Source: an uncultured Clostridia bacterium
GTDB lineage: Bacteria > Bacillota > Clostridia > Christensenellales > UBA1242
Length of the DNA: 30,547 nt
NCBI GenBank assembly: GCA_934747965.1
Contig: CAKVHI010000007.1
Span: forward strand, 1 to 30,547
Direction: 5' to 3'
Part shown: in pieces, positions 6,875 through 15,727 of the stretch
Layout of the letters: each line of letters begins with the position of its first letter
Numbering within the stretch: position 1 is the first letter of the stretch
Notes under the pieces: generated by a model
The model's input: the letters and a program-made list of their open reading frames with translations, nothing else
What the model was told of the DNA's origin: nothing
Database searches by the model: none
Translations under genes and position numbers: made by a program

Positions 6875-9676
6875 ATGCAATATGTATCCCCACTAAAAAA
6901 TAAACAAGACAAAAATTCTGGCAAAAAAATAGCAATAACATTAGTAATAATTTCAAGTATTTGCTATTTTGCATTGTTTACAAATTTAATTAATTTTTTA
7001 AAAGTTTTTCTACTTGGCTTTTTTGGACTTTTTGCTTATCCATTGTTTTTTGCAGGCTACGCAATAAGTTTTATGATTTTTAAAGGCAAAAAGTTTGTTA
7101 TGCCAAAGCGTTTTGTTGTTTTTATATGCCTTGCTCTATTTGCTGTTTTAGGCATTTTCCATTTGGCTTTTTCAGGGCATATAACAACATCTTCTTATGG
7201 GGCTTATTTGTCTGAATTGTATTCCTCACAAATGTCTGTTGGCGGACTTTTAATGGGTCTAATCACATATCCGTTAATAATTTCAATTCAGAACTTTGGG
7301 GCTTATGTGGTTTTTGCAATTTTATTAATTATTTCTGTTTACAAAATAATAGATTTCTTTTTAATTAATAAAAATAGCCCTAACTATGTTAAAACAAACA
7401 AAAAACAAAAAACTCGCATTGAAGAAGTTAAAATTTCATCTGGGGCATCAAATTTTTTGCAAGAGCAATTATTCGATGACCAAAAAGAACAACCTCAAGA
7501 TACAAAAATTACTGTTGATGCAGAAATTGAAAGAGAAGATAACAAAAGGGATTTGGCAAAGCAAAAACTTGGTTTAACCGAAATTAGAAATCAACCAATC
7601 GTTAGGAACAACCAAATTGAAACCTTTGAAAAAATCTACAACACAACTCGTCCAGAACCTATTTTTACAGACACAGACACTCAAGAAAGTGAGATTGACA
7701 ACAGGCTTAACAATTTTGATGCTTTCTCGTCATCAAGTTTTTCAAACAAAAATAGTTATAATCAAACAAAAAACACAAAGCAACAAAATATAGATTTTTT
7801 GCGAGCAACCCTAGACAAGGATTATCATAAACAAACAACTGAGGACATTGCTCAAATGAAAAAGCGTAATTTGAATTTAGAAGATAATCTTAAAAATCTG
7901 CCAATTAATAATTATATTAACAACAATAAGGATGAAGAAAATCAAGAAAGCAATCAAAATAATTTGTCAGAAGATAATTCATTAAACACTCAAACTAACA
8001 ACTCAAATGATGTTTTGCAACAAAATAAAGATAATAAAGAAGAAAATAAAAGTCCATCAAATTTTGGCGAAAAGGTTAGTGATGTTAAAATAGATGATTT
8101 GTTAAACAAAGTTAAGCAAATGGAAAGTGAGCAAGATTTTGACAACAAAACTAAATACAAACAAACAAATATGCTCGAAAAAAAGGGCGAACCTACAAAA
8201 GCCACTTACAAAAAGCCATCAAAATATGTTTATCCAACAACAAATTTATTAAATTCAATTTCTACTGATGCCAGCAAATATTGTGAAAATTATCAAGAAA
8301 AGGGTCAAATTATTGAAAGGACTCTTGAAAATTTCAAAGTGCCAGCAAAAGTTATTGGTGTTACTTGCGGACCAAGTGTAACAAGGTTTGAACTTGAAAT
8401 GCCACCAGGAATAAGTGTTAATAAAATTAATCAATATTCAAACGACATTGCAATGGCTTTAGCTTCTCCTCATGGGGTCAGAATAGAAGCACCAATTCCG
8501 GGGAAAAGTGCTGTTGGGGTTGAAGTGCCTAACGAAGAAATAGCAACAGTTGGCTTAAGAGAAGTTTTGGAAAGCAAAGAGTTTTATTCAGCAAAAGGAA
8601 AGTTAACATTTGCTTTGGGTAAAGATATAAACGGCACATATCGTGTTTGTAACATGGAAAAAATGCCCCATTTGTTAATTGCAGGCTCTACAGGAAGCGG
8701 AAAAAGTGTATGCTTGAATGTTTTACTTGTAAGTTTGTTGTATAAATGCAGTCCAGAAGATTTAAGAATTGTGCTTGTAGATCCAAAACGAGTTGAATTT
8801 TCAATGTTTAATAATCTTCCACACTTGTTAATTCCAGAAGTTATTTGTAATTCAGACAAAGCAATCAATGCTTTAAATTATTTAATAAAAGAAATGGAAA
8901 GGCGTTATGAACTTTTTGAAGAATTGTATGTAAAAAAACTTGATGAATATAATGAAACACAAGAAGTTGTAAGCGGACAAAGAGAAAAACTTCCTTATAT
9001 CATTATGATTATTGATGAAATGAATGATTTGATGAGTACAAACAAAAAAGAGATAGAAGACAGGGTTGTTCGTATTGCACAAAAAGCCCGTGCAGCAGGA
9101 ATACATTTGATTTTGGCAACACAAAGACCTTCTGTTGATGTCATTACAGGAACAATTAAAACAAATCTTCCTTCAAGAATAGCATTTGCTGTTACAAGTT
9201 TTATTGACAGCAAAACAATCTTAGACAGAGTTGGCGCAGAAAAATTGCTTGGTAAAGGTGATATGTTGTATTATCCACAAGATTTGCCAGAACCATCAAG
9301 AATACAGTGTGCGTTCGTTTCAAATGAAGAAGTAAAATCTGTTATAAATTTTATAAAACAAAATAATGAAAGTGTGTTTAGTGATGAGGCTGAGCGAGAG
9401 ATTAATAAATCTTCAGAAAATTCAAGTGGTGTTGCTTCAGGTTATGATCCAAACGAACTTGATAGCCTTCTTCCAGAAGCACTAAAATATGTTATTGAAA
9501 TTGGTCAAGCAAGCATTTCGAAACTTCAACGCCATTTTGCGTTAGGATTTTCAAGAGCCGGAAAAATTATTGACCAAATGGAAAGACTTCGTTATATTTC
9601 TCCAGCAGATGGCTCAAGACCAAGAACTGTTTATTTAACAATGGATGAATATCGAAATATCTATGGAGATAACTAA
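6875..9676 (+). CDS. ftsK: FtsK/SpoIIIE family DNA translocase
   Basis: A 933-aa membrane-anchored, ATP-driven DNA pump that clears chromosome DNA from the division septum; in spore formers SpoIIIE pumps DNA into the forespore. ATG 6875 follows a strong AGGAGG. Residues ~20-165 hold four to five hydrophobic segments. Residues ~170-460 are a long N/Q/K/E-rich, low-complexity linker. The motor follows (~465-850): Walker A in LLIAGSTGSGKSVCLNVLL (about 600-618) and Walker B in YIIMIIDEMNDLMS (about 706-719, where many relatives have DEFADLMM). Residues ~865-930 form the winged-helix gamma domain (LLPEALKYVIEIGQASISKL and onward), which recognises orienting DNA sites. It is the first gene of an operon with rimO, pgsA, recA and a DUF308 gene, an order common in Clostridia. 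FtsK versus SpoIIIE cannot be decided without knowing whether the organism sporulates. Confidence 0.96.
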   Translation: MQYVSPLKNKQDKNSGKKIAITLVIISSICYFALFTNLINFLKVFLLGFFGLFAYPLFFAGYAISFMIFKGKKFVMPKRFVVFICLALFAVLGIFHLAFSGHITTSSYGAYLSELYSSQMSVGGLLMGLITYPLIISIQNFGAYVVFAILLIISVYKIIDFFLINKNSPNYVKTNKKQKTRIEEVKISSGASNFLQEQLFDDQKEQPQDTKITVDAEIEREDNKRDLAKQKLGLTEIRNQPIVRNNQIETFEKIYNTTRPEPIFTDTDTQESEIDNRLNNFDAFSSSSFSNKNSYNQTKNTKQQNIDFLRATLDKDYHKQTTEDIAQMKKRNLNLEDNLKNLPINNYINNNKDEENQESNQNNLSEDNSLNTQTNNSNDVLQQNKDNKEENKSPSNFGEKVSDVKIDDLLNKVKQMESEQDFDNKTKYKQTNMLEKKGEPTKATYKKPSKYVYPTTNLLNSISTDASKYCENYQEKGQIIERTLENFKVPAKVIGVTCGPSVTRFELEMPPGISVNKINQYSNDIAMALASPHGVRIEAPIPGKSAVGVEVPNEEIATVGLREVLESKEFYSAKGKLTFALGKDINGTYRVCNMEKMPHLLIAGSTGSGKSVCLNVLLVSLLYKCSPEDLRIVLVDPKRVEFSMFNNLPHLLIPEVICNSDKAINALNYLIKEMERRYELFEELYVKKLDEYNETQEVVSGQREKLPYIIMIIDEMNDLMSTNKKEIEDRVVRIAQKARAAGIHLILATQRPSVDVITGTIKTNLPSRIAFAVTSFIDSKTILDRVGAEKLLGKGDMLYYPQDLPEPSRIQCAFVSNEEVKSVINFIKQNNESVFSDEAEREINKSSENSSGVASGYDPNELDSLLPEALKYVIEIGQASISKLQRHFALGFSRAGKIIDQMERLRYISPADGSRPRTVYLTMDEYRNIYGDN

Positions 9677-9713
9677 AAAATAAAAAAATCACTAATTTCT
9701 TAAAAGGATTATT

Positions 9714-11051
9714 ATGATTACTAAAGAAAATTTACTTAAAAAGAAAGTTGCATTAATAACTCTTGGTTGTGATAAAAACCGAGTTGATGCAGAACAAATG
9801 TTATATTTCTTAAAACAATTTGGGTTTGAGTTTTCATCAAATGCACTAGAAGCTGAAATTGTAATCGTCAACACTTGTGCGTTTTTAAATGCAAGCCGAA
9901 AAGAAAGTTTAGAAACTATAATTTCTATAAAGCGAAATTCAAGTAAACTTGAAAAATTGATTGTTACAGGCTGTTTAAGTCAAAAGAATTTGACTGAATT
10001 AGAGAAAAACTTGACTGAGGCAGATTTGATTTTGCCACTCAAAGAAAACAAATTTATTGTAAAACATATTTTAAATTTATATGACATCAAAGAGAATTTT
10101 GTTCCTGAATTTTGCAATTTAAATCGTGTGATTTCAACGCCAAAAGATTATGCATATCTTAAAATTGCTGATGGTTGTGATAATTTTTGCTCTTATTGCA
10201 CAATACCTTTCATAAGGGGAAGATATAAATCTGTTCAAATGGATCAACTTGTTTCGGAAGCAAAAGAATTGGTAAGTATTGGAGTAAAAGAAATTATTTT
10301 GGTTGCTCAAGATGTTACTAAATACGGCTTTGATTTGTATAATGACTATAAACTTGTTGATTTAATAAAAAATTTAAGCGAAATTGAGAATTTAAAGTGG
10401 ATAAGATTACTATATTGTTATCCAGAATTAATAACAGATGAATTGATTTCTGAAATTGACAATAATCCAAAAGTGTGTAAATATATTGATATTCCACTTC
10501 AGCATGTTTCAAACAGAATTTTGAAATTGATGAACCGAAAAGGGGACAAACAAAAAATTGAAGAAATTATTCAAAAATTAAGAAATTGTAAAAATTACAT
10601 TAGCATCAGAAGCACCTTTATTATGGGGTTTCCGTCTGAAAAACATAGAGAAGTTAAGGAAATTTCAAGTTTTTTAAAACAATATAATTTAAATAATGTG
10701 GGCTTTTTTGCTTATTCCAAAGAAGAGGGTACAAAAGCATACTTTATGAAAAAGCAAATTCCTAATTTTATTAAAAATATTAGAGTTAAAAAATTGCAAA
10801 AAATTCAAAATAATGTTATAATTAATAATAATAAAAACTTTATTAATAAAATTTTAACTTGTGTTTGTGAACAAACGGTAGATGGGGAAATTTATTTTAG
10901 AAGTGAATATAATGCACCTATAATTGACACATTTGTTTATGCAACAAATATGGATAAATTCAAATTAAAAGTTGGAAGTTTTTATAAAATTAAAATAATC
11001 GATATTAATAATATTGATTTGGTGGGGGAGATTATAAATGAAATTAAATAA
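9714..11051 (+). CDS. rimO: Ribosomal protein S12 methylthiotransferase RimO
   Basis: A 445-aa radical-SAM enzyme that adds a methylthio group to a conserved Asp of ribosomal protein S12. ATG 9714 has AAAGGA about 7 nt upstream. The N-terminal MTTase domain shows the three auxiliary-cluster cysteines (TLGCDKNRVDAEQM, VNTCAF, VTGCLSQ). The radical-SAM CxxxCxxC motif is in DGCDNFCSYCTIPFIRGRY (~154-172). A TRAM-type beta domain closes the protein (~375-445). RimO rather than MiaB is indicated by GCDKNRVDAEQM (MiaB has YGCQMN), by the spacing of the cysteines and by the position between ftsK and pgsA. A separate MiaB gene lies at 15728. The 3' end overlaps pgsA by 14 nt, implying coupled translation. 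Confidence 0.95.
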   Translation: MITKENLLKKKVALITLGCDKNRVDAEQMLYFLKQFGFEFSSNALEAEIVIVNTCAFLNASRKESLETIISIKRNSSKLEKLIVTGCLSQKNLTELEKNLTEADLILPLKENKFIVKHILNLYDIKENFVPEFCNLNRVISTPKDYAYLKIADGCDNFCSYCTIPFIRGRYKSVQMDQLVSEAKELVSIGVKEIILVAQDVTKYGFDLYNDYKLVDLIKNLSEIENLKWIRLLYCYPELITDELISEIDNNPKVCKYIDIPLQHVSNRILKLMNRKGDKQKIEEIIQKLRNCKNYISIRSTFIMGFPSEKHREVKEISSFLKQYNLNNVGFFAYSKEEGTKAYFMKKQIPNFIKNIRVKKLQKIQNNVIINNNKNFINKILTCVCEQTVDGEIYFRSEYNAPIIDTFVYATNMDKFKLKVGSFYKIKIIDINNIDLVGEIINEIK

Positions 11052-11637
11052 ACCAAATAAAATAACTGTTTCAAGAATTGTTTTCATTCCGTTTGTTATG
11101 TTTTTTTATCTAGCAAGTTTTATTCCTTACGGAATTGGCAAATTTTTGGCACTATTTTTCTTTATGCTTGCTGCATACACAGACCACTTAGATGGTTATT
11201 TAGCCCGAAAAAATAATGAGGTTACAAATCTTGGGAAGTTTCTTGACCCTATTGCAGACAAATTACTTGTTTTTGCAGTTTTAGTATTAATTTGTGTTGA
11301 CCACACAATTATTCCAATATTTGCTGAAATAGTGTTGTTTATTATGCTAGCAAGAGATTTTATAGTTGGCGCATTAAGACAAGTTGCTGCAAGCAATAAT
11401 GTTATAATAAGTGCTGATAAATGGGGGAAATTAAAAACTTTACTTCAAGATATTGCTTTATCAGTTTTACTTGCATACTCAGCATTAGTTTCATTAAGTG
11501 CTAGTGTTGCAATTCCACAACTATTACTTCAAATTTTTATGATAACAGGTTATGTTATTATCGGCTTAGCAACTTTGGTTAGCATTTTAAGTGGAATAAA
11601 TTATTGCATTAAAAACAAAAAAGTATTTGAAAATTAA
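11038..11637 (+). CDS. pgsA: CDP-diacylglycerol-glycerol-3-phosphate 3-phosphatidyltransferase
   Basis: A 199-aa integral membrane enzyme making phosphatidylglycerol phosphate from CDP-diacylglycerol and glycerol-3-phosphate, the committed step to phosphatidylglycerol and cardiolipin. The CDP-alcohol phosphatidyltransferase signature is complete: D-x2-DG-x2-AR-x8-G-x3-D-x3-D, read as DHLDGYLAR, eight residues, then GKFLDPIAD (~43-67). About five hydrophobic helices are seen, and the length is normal. The ribosome-binding site GGGGAG (11025-11030) lies inside the end of rimO. Operon position before recA matches the usual clostridial order, with cinA missing between them. Confidence 0.95.
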   Translation: MKLNKPNKITVSRIVFIPFVMFFYLASFIPYGIGKFLALFFFMLAAYTDHLDGYLARKNNEVTNLGKFLDPIADKLLVFAVLVLICVDHTIIPIFAEIVLFIMLARDFIVGALRQVAASNNVIISADKWGKLKTLLQDIALSVLLAYSALVSLSASVAIPQLLLQIFMITGYVIIGLATLVSILSGINYCIKNKKVFEN

Positions 11638-11653
11638 TAAGTAGGTGTTAAAT

Positions 11654-12646
11654 ATGGATGAAAATAAGAAAAAAGCATTAGACAGCGTTATTCTTCAACT
11701 TGAAAAACAATTTGGCAAAGGTTCTGTAATAAAAATGGATCAACATTTTGACCATAATATAGAGGTTATACCAACTGGTTGCTTAACATTAGACAGGGCT
11801 TTAGGAATTGGTGGCGTCCCAAGAGGAAGAATTATTGAAATTTATGGACCAGAAAGCAGTGGTAAAACAACAGTTGCCTTAACGGTTGTAAGTCAAATGC
11901 AAAAAATGGGTGGCACTTGTGCATTTATTGATGCAGAACACGCTTTAGACCCTGTCTACGCAGGCAATTTAGGCGTTAACATAAGTGAACTTTATGTTTC
12001 TCAACCAACAACTGGGGAAGAAGGCTTAGAGATTTGCGAAGCTTTGGTAAGAAGTGGTGCGATTGATTTGGTAGTTATAGACTCTGTTGCAGCACTAACT
12101 CCAAAAGCCGAAATAGACGGCGAAATGGGTGATAGTTTTATTGGTCTTCAAGCAAGACTGATGAGCCAAGCATTAAGAAAATTAACAGGGATTGTTGCAA
12201 AAACAAACACTTGCGTAATTTTTATTAACCAACTAAGAGAAAAAGTTGGTGTAATGTTTGGAAGTCCAGAAACCACTACAGGAGGAAAGGCTTTAAAATT
12301 TTATTCAAGCATAAGGCTTGATGTTAGAAAGGTTGACACTATTAAGGTTGGCGATGAAGTTGTTGGCAACAAAACCAAAGTTAAAGTTGTTAAAAACAAA
12401 TTAGCACCTCCGTTTAAAGTTGCAGAGTTTGAAATTATGTTCGGAAAAGGTATTTCTAAAGTTGGTTGCTTAATAGACCTTGCTGTAAACTATAATATCA
12501 TAGAAAAAAGCGGTGCTTGGTTTAGTTATAATGGTGAGAAAATTGGACAAGGAAAAGAAAATGCTAAAGCATTTTTAGAACAAAACGAAAACATTTATAA
12601 TGAAATAGAAGAAAAAATTAAAGCAAAAATTAATGAAGAAGAATAA
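11654..12646 (+). CDS. recA: Recombinase RecA
   Basis: A 330-aa DNA-dependent ATPase that forms filaments on single-stranded DNA, drives strand exchange and triggers SOS self-cleavage of LexA-type repressors. ATG 11654 is chosen with AGGTG (11643-11647) as ribosome-binding site; the GTG at 11645 in the same frame overlaps that site and is unlikely. Visible motifs: Walker A GPESSGKTT (~65-73), Walker B region DLVVIDSVAALTPKAE (~139-154), DNA-binding loop 1 (GEMGDSFIGLQARLMSQALR), loop 2 with VGVMFGSPETTTGGKALKFY, and the polymerisation segment near the N terminus. The C-terminal acidic tail is short (EEKIKAKINEEE), making the protein slightly shorter than the usual 340-355 aa. No SOS box is visible nearby, and the gene is inside the ftsK operon. 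Confidence 0.98.
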   Translation: MDENKKKALDSVILQLEKQFGKGSVIKMDQHFDHNIEVIPTGCLTLDRALGIGGVPRGRIIEIYGPESSGKTTVALTVVSQMQKMGGTCAFIDAEHALDPVYAGNLGVNISELYVSQPTTGEEGLEICEALVRSGAIDLVVIDSVAALTPKAEIDGEMGDSFIGLQARLMSQALRKLTGIVAKTNTCVIFINQLREKVGVMFGSPETTTGGKALKFYSSIRLDVRKVDTIKVGDEVVGNKTKVKVVKNKLAPPFKVAEFEIMFGKGISKVGCLIDLAVNYNIIEKSGAWFSYNGEKIGQGKENAKAFLEQNENIYNEIEEKIKAKINEEE

Positions 12647-12659
12647 TTAGGGGAAAGTT

Positions 12660-13265
12660 ATGAAAAAATTTATAAAAAGCATAAGAGTTTGGTCATTACT
12701 AGATGCATTGTTTTGTATAGTGTTTGGTGTTTTACTACTAACTTTTCAAGACTTTACTAAACTAGCAATAATTTATACTTTTGCAAGTTTGATTATGGTA
12801 ATGGGATTTGTAAAAATTTTTAACTACTTTGGTTATGGTATTGATCCTTTCGGATTTGTTACAGGTCTTGTTAATATTGCAATTTCTATAGTTGTGTTTG
12901 CTAATGCAGAATGGATTTTGAATTTGAATATTTTTAGTTTCTTCTTTGGAATTATATTCTTAGTTAAAAGTTTATTTTCAGTTGGTTGGAGTTTAGATTG
13001 TTTAAAACTTGGTGCAAAATTTTGGTGGCTTGATTTGATTTTTTCATTACTTGCTTTTTGCCTAGGAATTTTAATATTAGTAAATCCAGCAAGCGAACAA
13101 ATTCTTTTTGTTTTGATTGGAGTTACATTAATCATTAATGGTATTTCTTCTTTAATAGACACAATTATTGTTTCAAGCAAAGTAAAAAAAGTTAAGAAAT
13201 CAATCAAAAGTTTGTTTTCAGATGATAAAATTTATTTGGATGAAAATGAATACGACACAAAATAA
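12660..13265 (+). CDS. DUF308/HdeD-like membrane protein
   Basis: A 201-aa protein with about six hydrophobic helices arranged as repeated pairs (VWSLLDALFCIVFGVLLLTF, FVTGLVNIAISIVVFANAEW, WWLDLIFSLLAFCLGILILV). The recurring small-residue turn G-[IV]-x-L-[IL] followed by P or F matches the HdeD/DUF308 family. Members are inner-membrane proteins of unknown biochemical role; E. coli HdeD is linked to acid resistance, which cannot be carried over here. The C-terminal ~35 residues are charged and cytoplasmic (KKVKKSIKSLFSDDK). ATG 12660 has AGGGGA about 5 nt upstream, 13 nt after recA. It is the last gene of the operon. Confidence 0.78.
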   Translation: MKKFIKSIRVWSLLDALFCIVFGVLLLTFQDFTKLAIIYTFASLIMVMGFVKIFNYFGYGIDPFGFVTGLVNIAISIVVFANAEWILNLNIFSFFFGIIFLVKSLFSVGWSLDCLKLGAKFWWLDLIFSLLAFCLGILILVNPASEQILFVLIGVTLIINGISSLIDTIIVSSKVKKVKKSIKSLFSDDKIYLDENEYDTK

Positions 13266-13289
13266 TTTTAAAATTTAATGATTAAAATA

Positions 13290-13330
13290 AAAAAGAGCGT
13301 ATTAAATACAGTTTCAATATGCTCTTTTTT
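13290..13330. terminator. Bidirectional terminator between DUF308 gene and PBP gene
   Basis: AAAAAGAGCGTATT (13290-13303) pairs with AATATGCTCTTTTT (13316-13329) with one G-T wobble and a 12-nt loop, with an A tract on the left and a T tract on the right. It lies between convergent genes. Confidence 0.82.
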
Positions 13331-13399
13331 ATTTATGAATTTAACAAATATTCTAAATCAATGTTTTTTAATCGTTTTTTATTAATTACTTTTTAGATT

Positions 13400-15658
13400 C
13401 TACAAAATTATAACTTTTTTAACTTCACTTTTGCTTTTAGCACTTGGAGTGAAAGTTGAATAATTATAGGCATAACATTCAACATAATAGTCATAGAAAA
13501 CATCTTCATTGCAATTTTCATCAACAAATTCTACCTCTCCCTTTTTGTTTTTAATTGTGCTTAAACAAGTTGTTTGATCTTCTTCAATTCTCATAATTTT
13601 GTATATTAAATATTTTTTTGCTTCAAAAGTTAATTTAGGTTTTTTGTTCTCAATTTTAATGTTAAAATCAACAGGTTTAGGACTAGAATATGACGAACTA
13701 GTTTTTAGATTATTAAATTTTTTGTTAATTTCAATAGTTTTTTTGTATATCGGTGGAGTATTTTCGCCTGCTATTTTCAATATATGCTCATCTTCCAAAC
13801 AAGTTTCATCAATATTAACTCTTTCAATCCCATCTGGGGCAGGGTCAAAATTATTATTTTTTGTTGGGTCGTAACTTTTTTCCAAAACACTTTTTAGCAT
13901 ACTTGTGCAGTATGTACCTCCGTTATTACAGCCTTCCAAATTAAATTCAGATTTTCCTGTTGTGTTGCCAAGCCAAACACCACAAGTTTTGTTTTTTGTG
14001 AATGCACAAGAATAAACATCTGTATTTAAGTTAGTATTTTTTATTCCTACTGTTCCTGTTTTTCCAGCGACTGTGAACGGTAGGTTTTTTAATCTCATGC
14101 TTGTGCCTTTTTGTGTGCTTGAAATTAGCATTTTTGTCATTAAATATGCAGTTTCTTCACTCATAATTTTATTTTTGGCTTCTGAATTTTTATAAAGCGT
14201 GCCACCAAAATAATCAATTTGCTTTATAAAATTTGCTTTAACATAGTTTCCATTTTGTGAAAAAGGGACAAAACTGTTTGTTAAGTCAATTAGGTTTGTG
14301 CCATATTTGAAACCACCAAGTGCTAAGGCATAGTTATTTGCTTCACCATCAAAATTAATGCCTGCTTTTCTTGCAAAGTTTTTACATCTTTCAATGCCTT
14401 CTTCTTTCATAACTTTTACTGCTGGAATATTCAATGATTTTTCTATGACTTCCTGAACAGAAACATAGCCGTGATAATTTCCGCCAACATTTTTAGGAGA
14501 ATATCCTTCTATATTTATTTTTTCATCCAAAATTTGTGTTTCAGGACAAATCTTTCCATCCTCTAAGGCAGGGGCGTAAACCAAAATTGGTTTTATTGTT
14601 GAACCCGGTTGCCTTTTTAATTTTACTAGGTCATAGTCGCATTTTCCATAAAAAGCATTAATCCCACCCGTTTCATTATCTATAACAACTGCACAACTAT
14701 CGGCTGTGTTATTATATTTGTTTTTATGGTAATATTGTGGATCATCAACAATTTTTACTAAATTTTCTTGAATTTTCGGCTCTAAATATGTATAAATTTT
14801 AATTCCTCTTGTTTTCATATCAATTTCATTCATATTTAAAAGTTTCTCCGCTTCATTAATAACGGCCTGCTCATATATATTTTTGACCGTTTTGTTAAAC
14901 AAATTAAGTTTTATAGGTTTGTCTTTATTTTCGTCATAATCTTGTTGAGAAATATAATCATCCTTAAGCATTTCACTTAAAACCAAATTTTTTCGCTTTA
15001 AGCAATTATCCATGTTAATTATTGGAGAATATTTTGTTGGTGCTTTAATTATTCCAGCAAGCATTGCCGCTTCATTTAAAGATAAATCTTTGGAAGGTTT
15101 GTTGAAATAACTAAAACTCGCATTTTCAAGACCATAAGCATTATTGCCAAAATAAATAACATTAAGATAAGTTTCCAAAATGTCATCTTTACTAAAGTTT
15201 TTTTCAAGTTTTTTTGTTAAAATAATTTCTTTTATTTTGCGGTCGAAAGTTTTTTCGTTGTTTAGGTGAGTATTTTTTATTAATTGTTGGCTTATTGTTG
15301 AACCGCCTTCCTTAAAGTATCCACTCTTTATGTTGTTTATCATACTTTTTAATATTCGTTTATAGTTAATTCCGCTATGAGAATAAAATTTTTTATCTTC
15401 AATCGAAATAAAAGCGTTTTTAACATAGTCAGGGAGATTTTCAAAATCAACAATTTTATTTAAACCATCACTTTCAATTAAATTGTTATTTATGTCATAT
15501 ATTTGAATTTTGCTTGTTGCGCTAATAAGCAAGTTTTTGTCAAAGTTTACTTTAGAAGCACTTTTTATTGCATTATTCAAAATAATACTGAAGCCTATCG
15601 CAAAAATAAACAAAATTGAGCAAAAAACAATAAAACTAATTTTTAAAACTTTTTTCAT
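13400..15658 (-). CDS. Class A penicillin-binding protein (bifunctional peptidoglycan synthase)
   Basis: A 752-aa enzyme that polymerises lipid II and cross-links peptide stems outside the membrane. An N-terminal signal anchor (residues ~5-27) is followed by the GT51 glycosyltransferase domain (~60-235) with catalytic Glu in EDKKFYSHSG (E87) and GGSTISQQLIKNTHL (~118-132). The transpeptidase domain (~310-610) has STIK with the active-site Ser near 354 (RQPGSTIKP), SLN near 409 and KTGT near 534. The last ~110 residues look like a small beta-sandwich (fibronectin-III-like), not PASTA repeats. ATG 15658 is the natural start for the anchor, but no Shine-Dalgarno sequence precedes it. The gene is single and divergent from miaB, and family assignment (PBP1A/PonA-like) is firm while the exact paralogue is not. 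Confidence 0.93.
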   Translation of the reverse strand: MKKVLKISFIVFCSILFIFAIGFSIILNNAIKSASKVNFDKNLLISATSKIQIYDINNNLIESDGLNKIVDFENLPDYVKNAFISIEDKKFYSHSGINYKRILKSMINNIKSGYFKEGGSTISQQLIKNTHLNNEKTFDRKIKEIILTKKLEKNFSKDDILETYLNVIYFGNNAYGLENASFSYFNKPSKDLSLNEAAMLAGIIKAPTKYSPIINMDNCLKRKNLVLSEMLKDDYISQQDYDENKDKPIKLNLFNKTVKNIYEQAVINEAEKLLNMNEIDMKTRGIKIYTYLEPKIQENLVKIVDDPQYYHKNKYNNTADSCAVVIDNETGGINAFYGKCDYDLVKLKRQPGSTIKPILVYAPALEDGKICPETQILDEKINIEGYSPKNVGGNYHGYVSVQEVIEKSLNIPAVKVMKEEGIERCKNFARKAGINFDGEANNYALALGGFKYGTNLIDLTNSFVPFSQNGNYVKANFIKQIDYFGGTLYKNSEAKNKIMSEETAYLMTKMLISSTQKGTSMRLKNLPFTVAGKTGTVGIKNTNLNTDVYSCAFTKNKTCGVWLGNTTGKSEFNLEGCNNGGTYCTSMLKSVLEKSYDPTKNNNFDPAPDGIERVNIDETCLEDEHILKIAGENTPPIYKKTIEINKKFNNLKTSSSYSSPKPVDFNIKIENKKPKLTFEAKKYLIYKIMRIEEDQTTCLSTIKNKKGEVEFVDENCNEDVFYDYYVECYAYNYSTFTPSAKSKSEVKKVIIL

Positions 15659-15692
15659 ATTTATAGTATTACTATTTTTATATAAAATTATG

Positions 15693-15721
15693 TTGAAAAA
15701 TATATAAAAAAAGTGTATAAT
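15693..15721 (+). promoter_or_regulatory. Promoter of the miaB-mutSL operon, giving a leaderless start
   Basis: TTGAAA (15693-15698), 17 bp, perfect TATAAT (15716-15721). The expected transcription start, 6-7 nt after the -10, falls on the A of ATG 15728. Confidence 0.75.
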
Positions 15722-15727
15722 AAAACC

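Noticed and set aside
11645..11653. GTG start for recA
   Set aside because: The codon overlaps the AGGTG ribosome-binding site that serves ATG 11654.
12833..13207. Minus-strand open frame of 124 aa within the DUF308 gene
   Set aside because: Lies wholly inside a well-supported membrane-protein gene, with no promoter or ribosome-binding site of its own.
15713..15727. GTG start for miaB
   Set aside because: Overlaps the TATAAT box; the conserved N terminus (KKYLVITYGCQMN) follows directly from ATG 15728.
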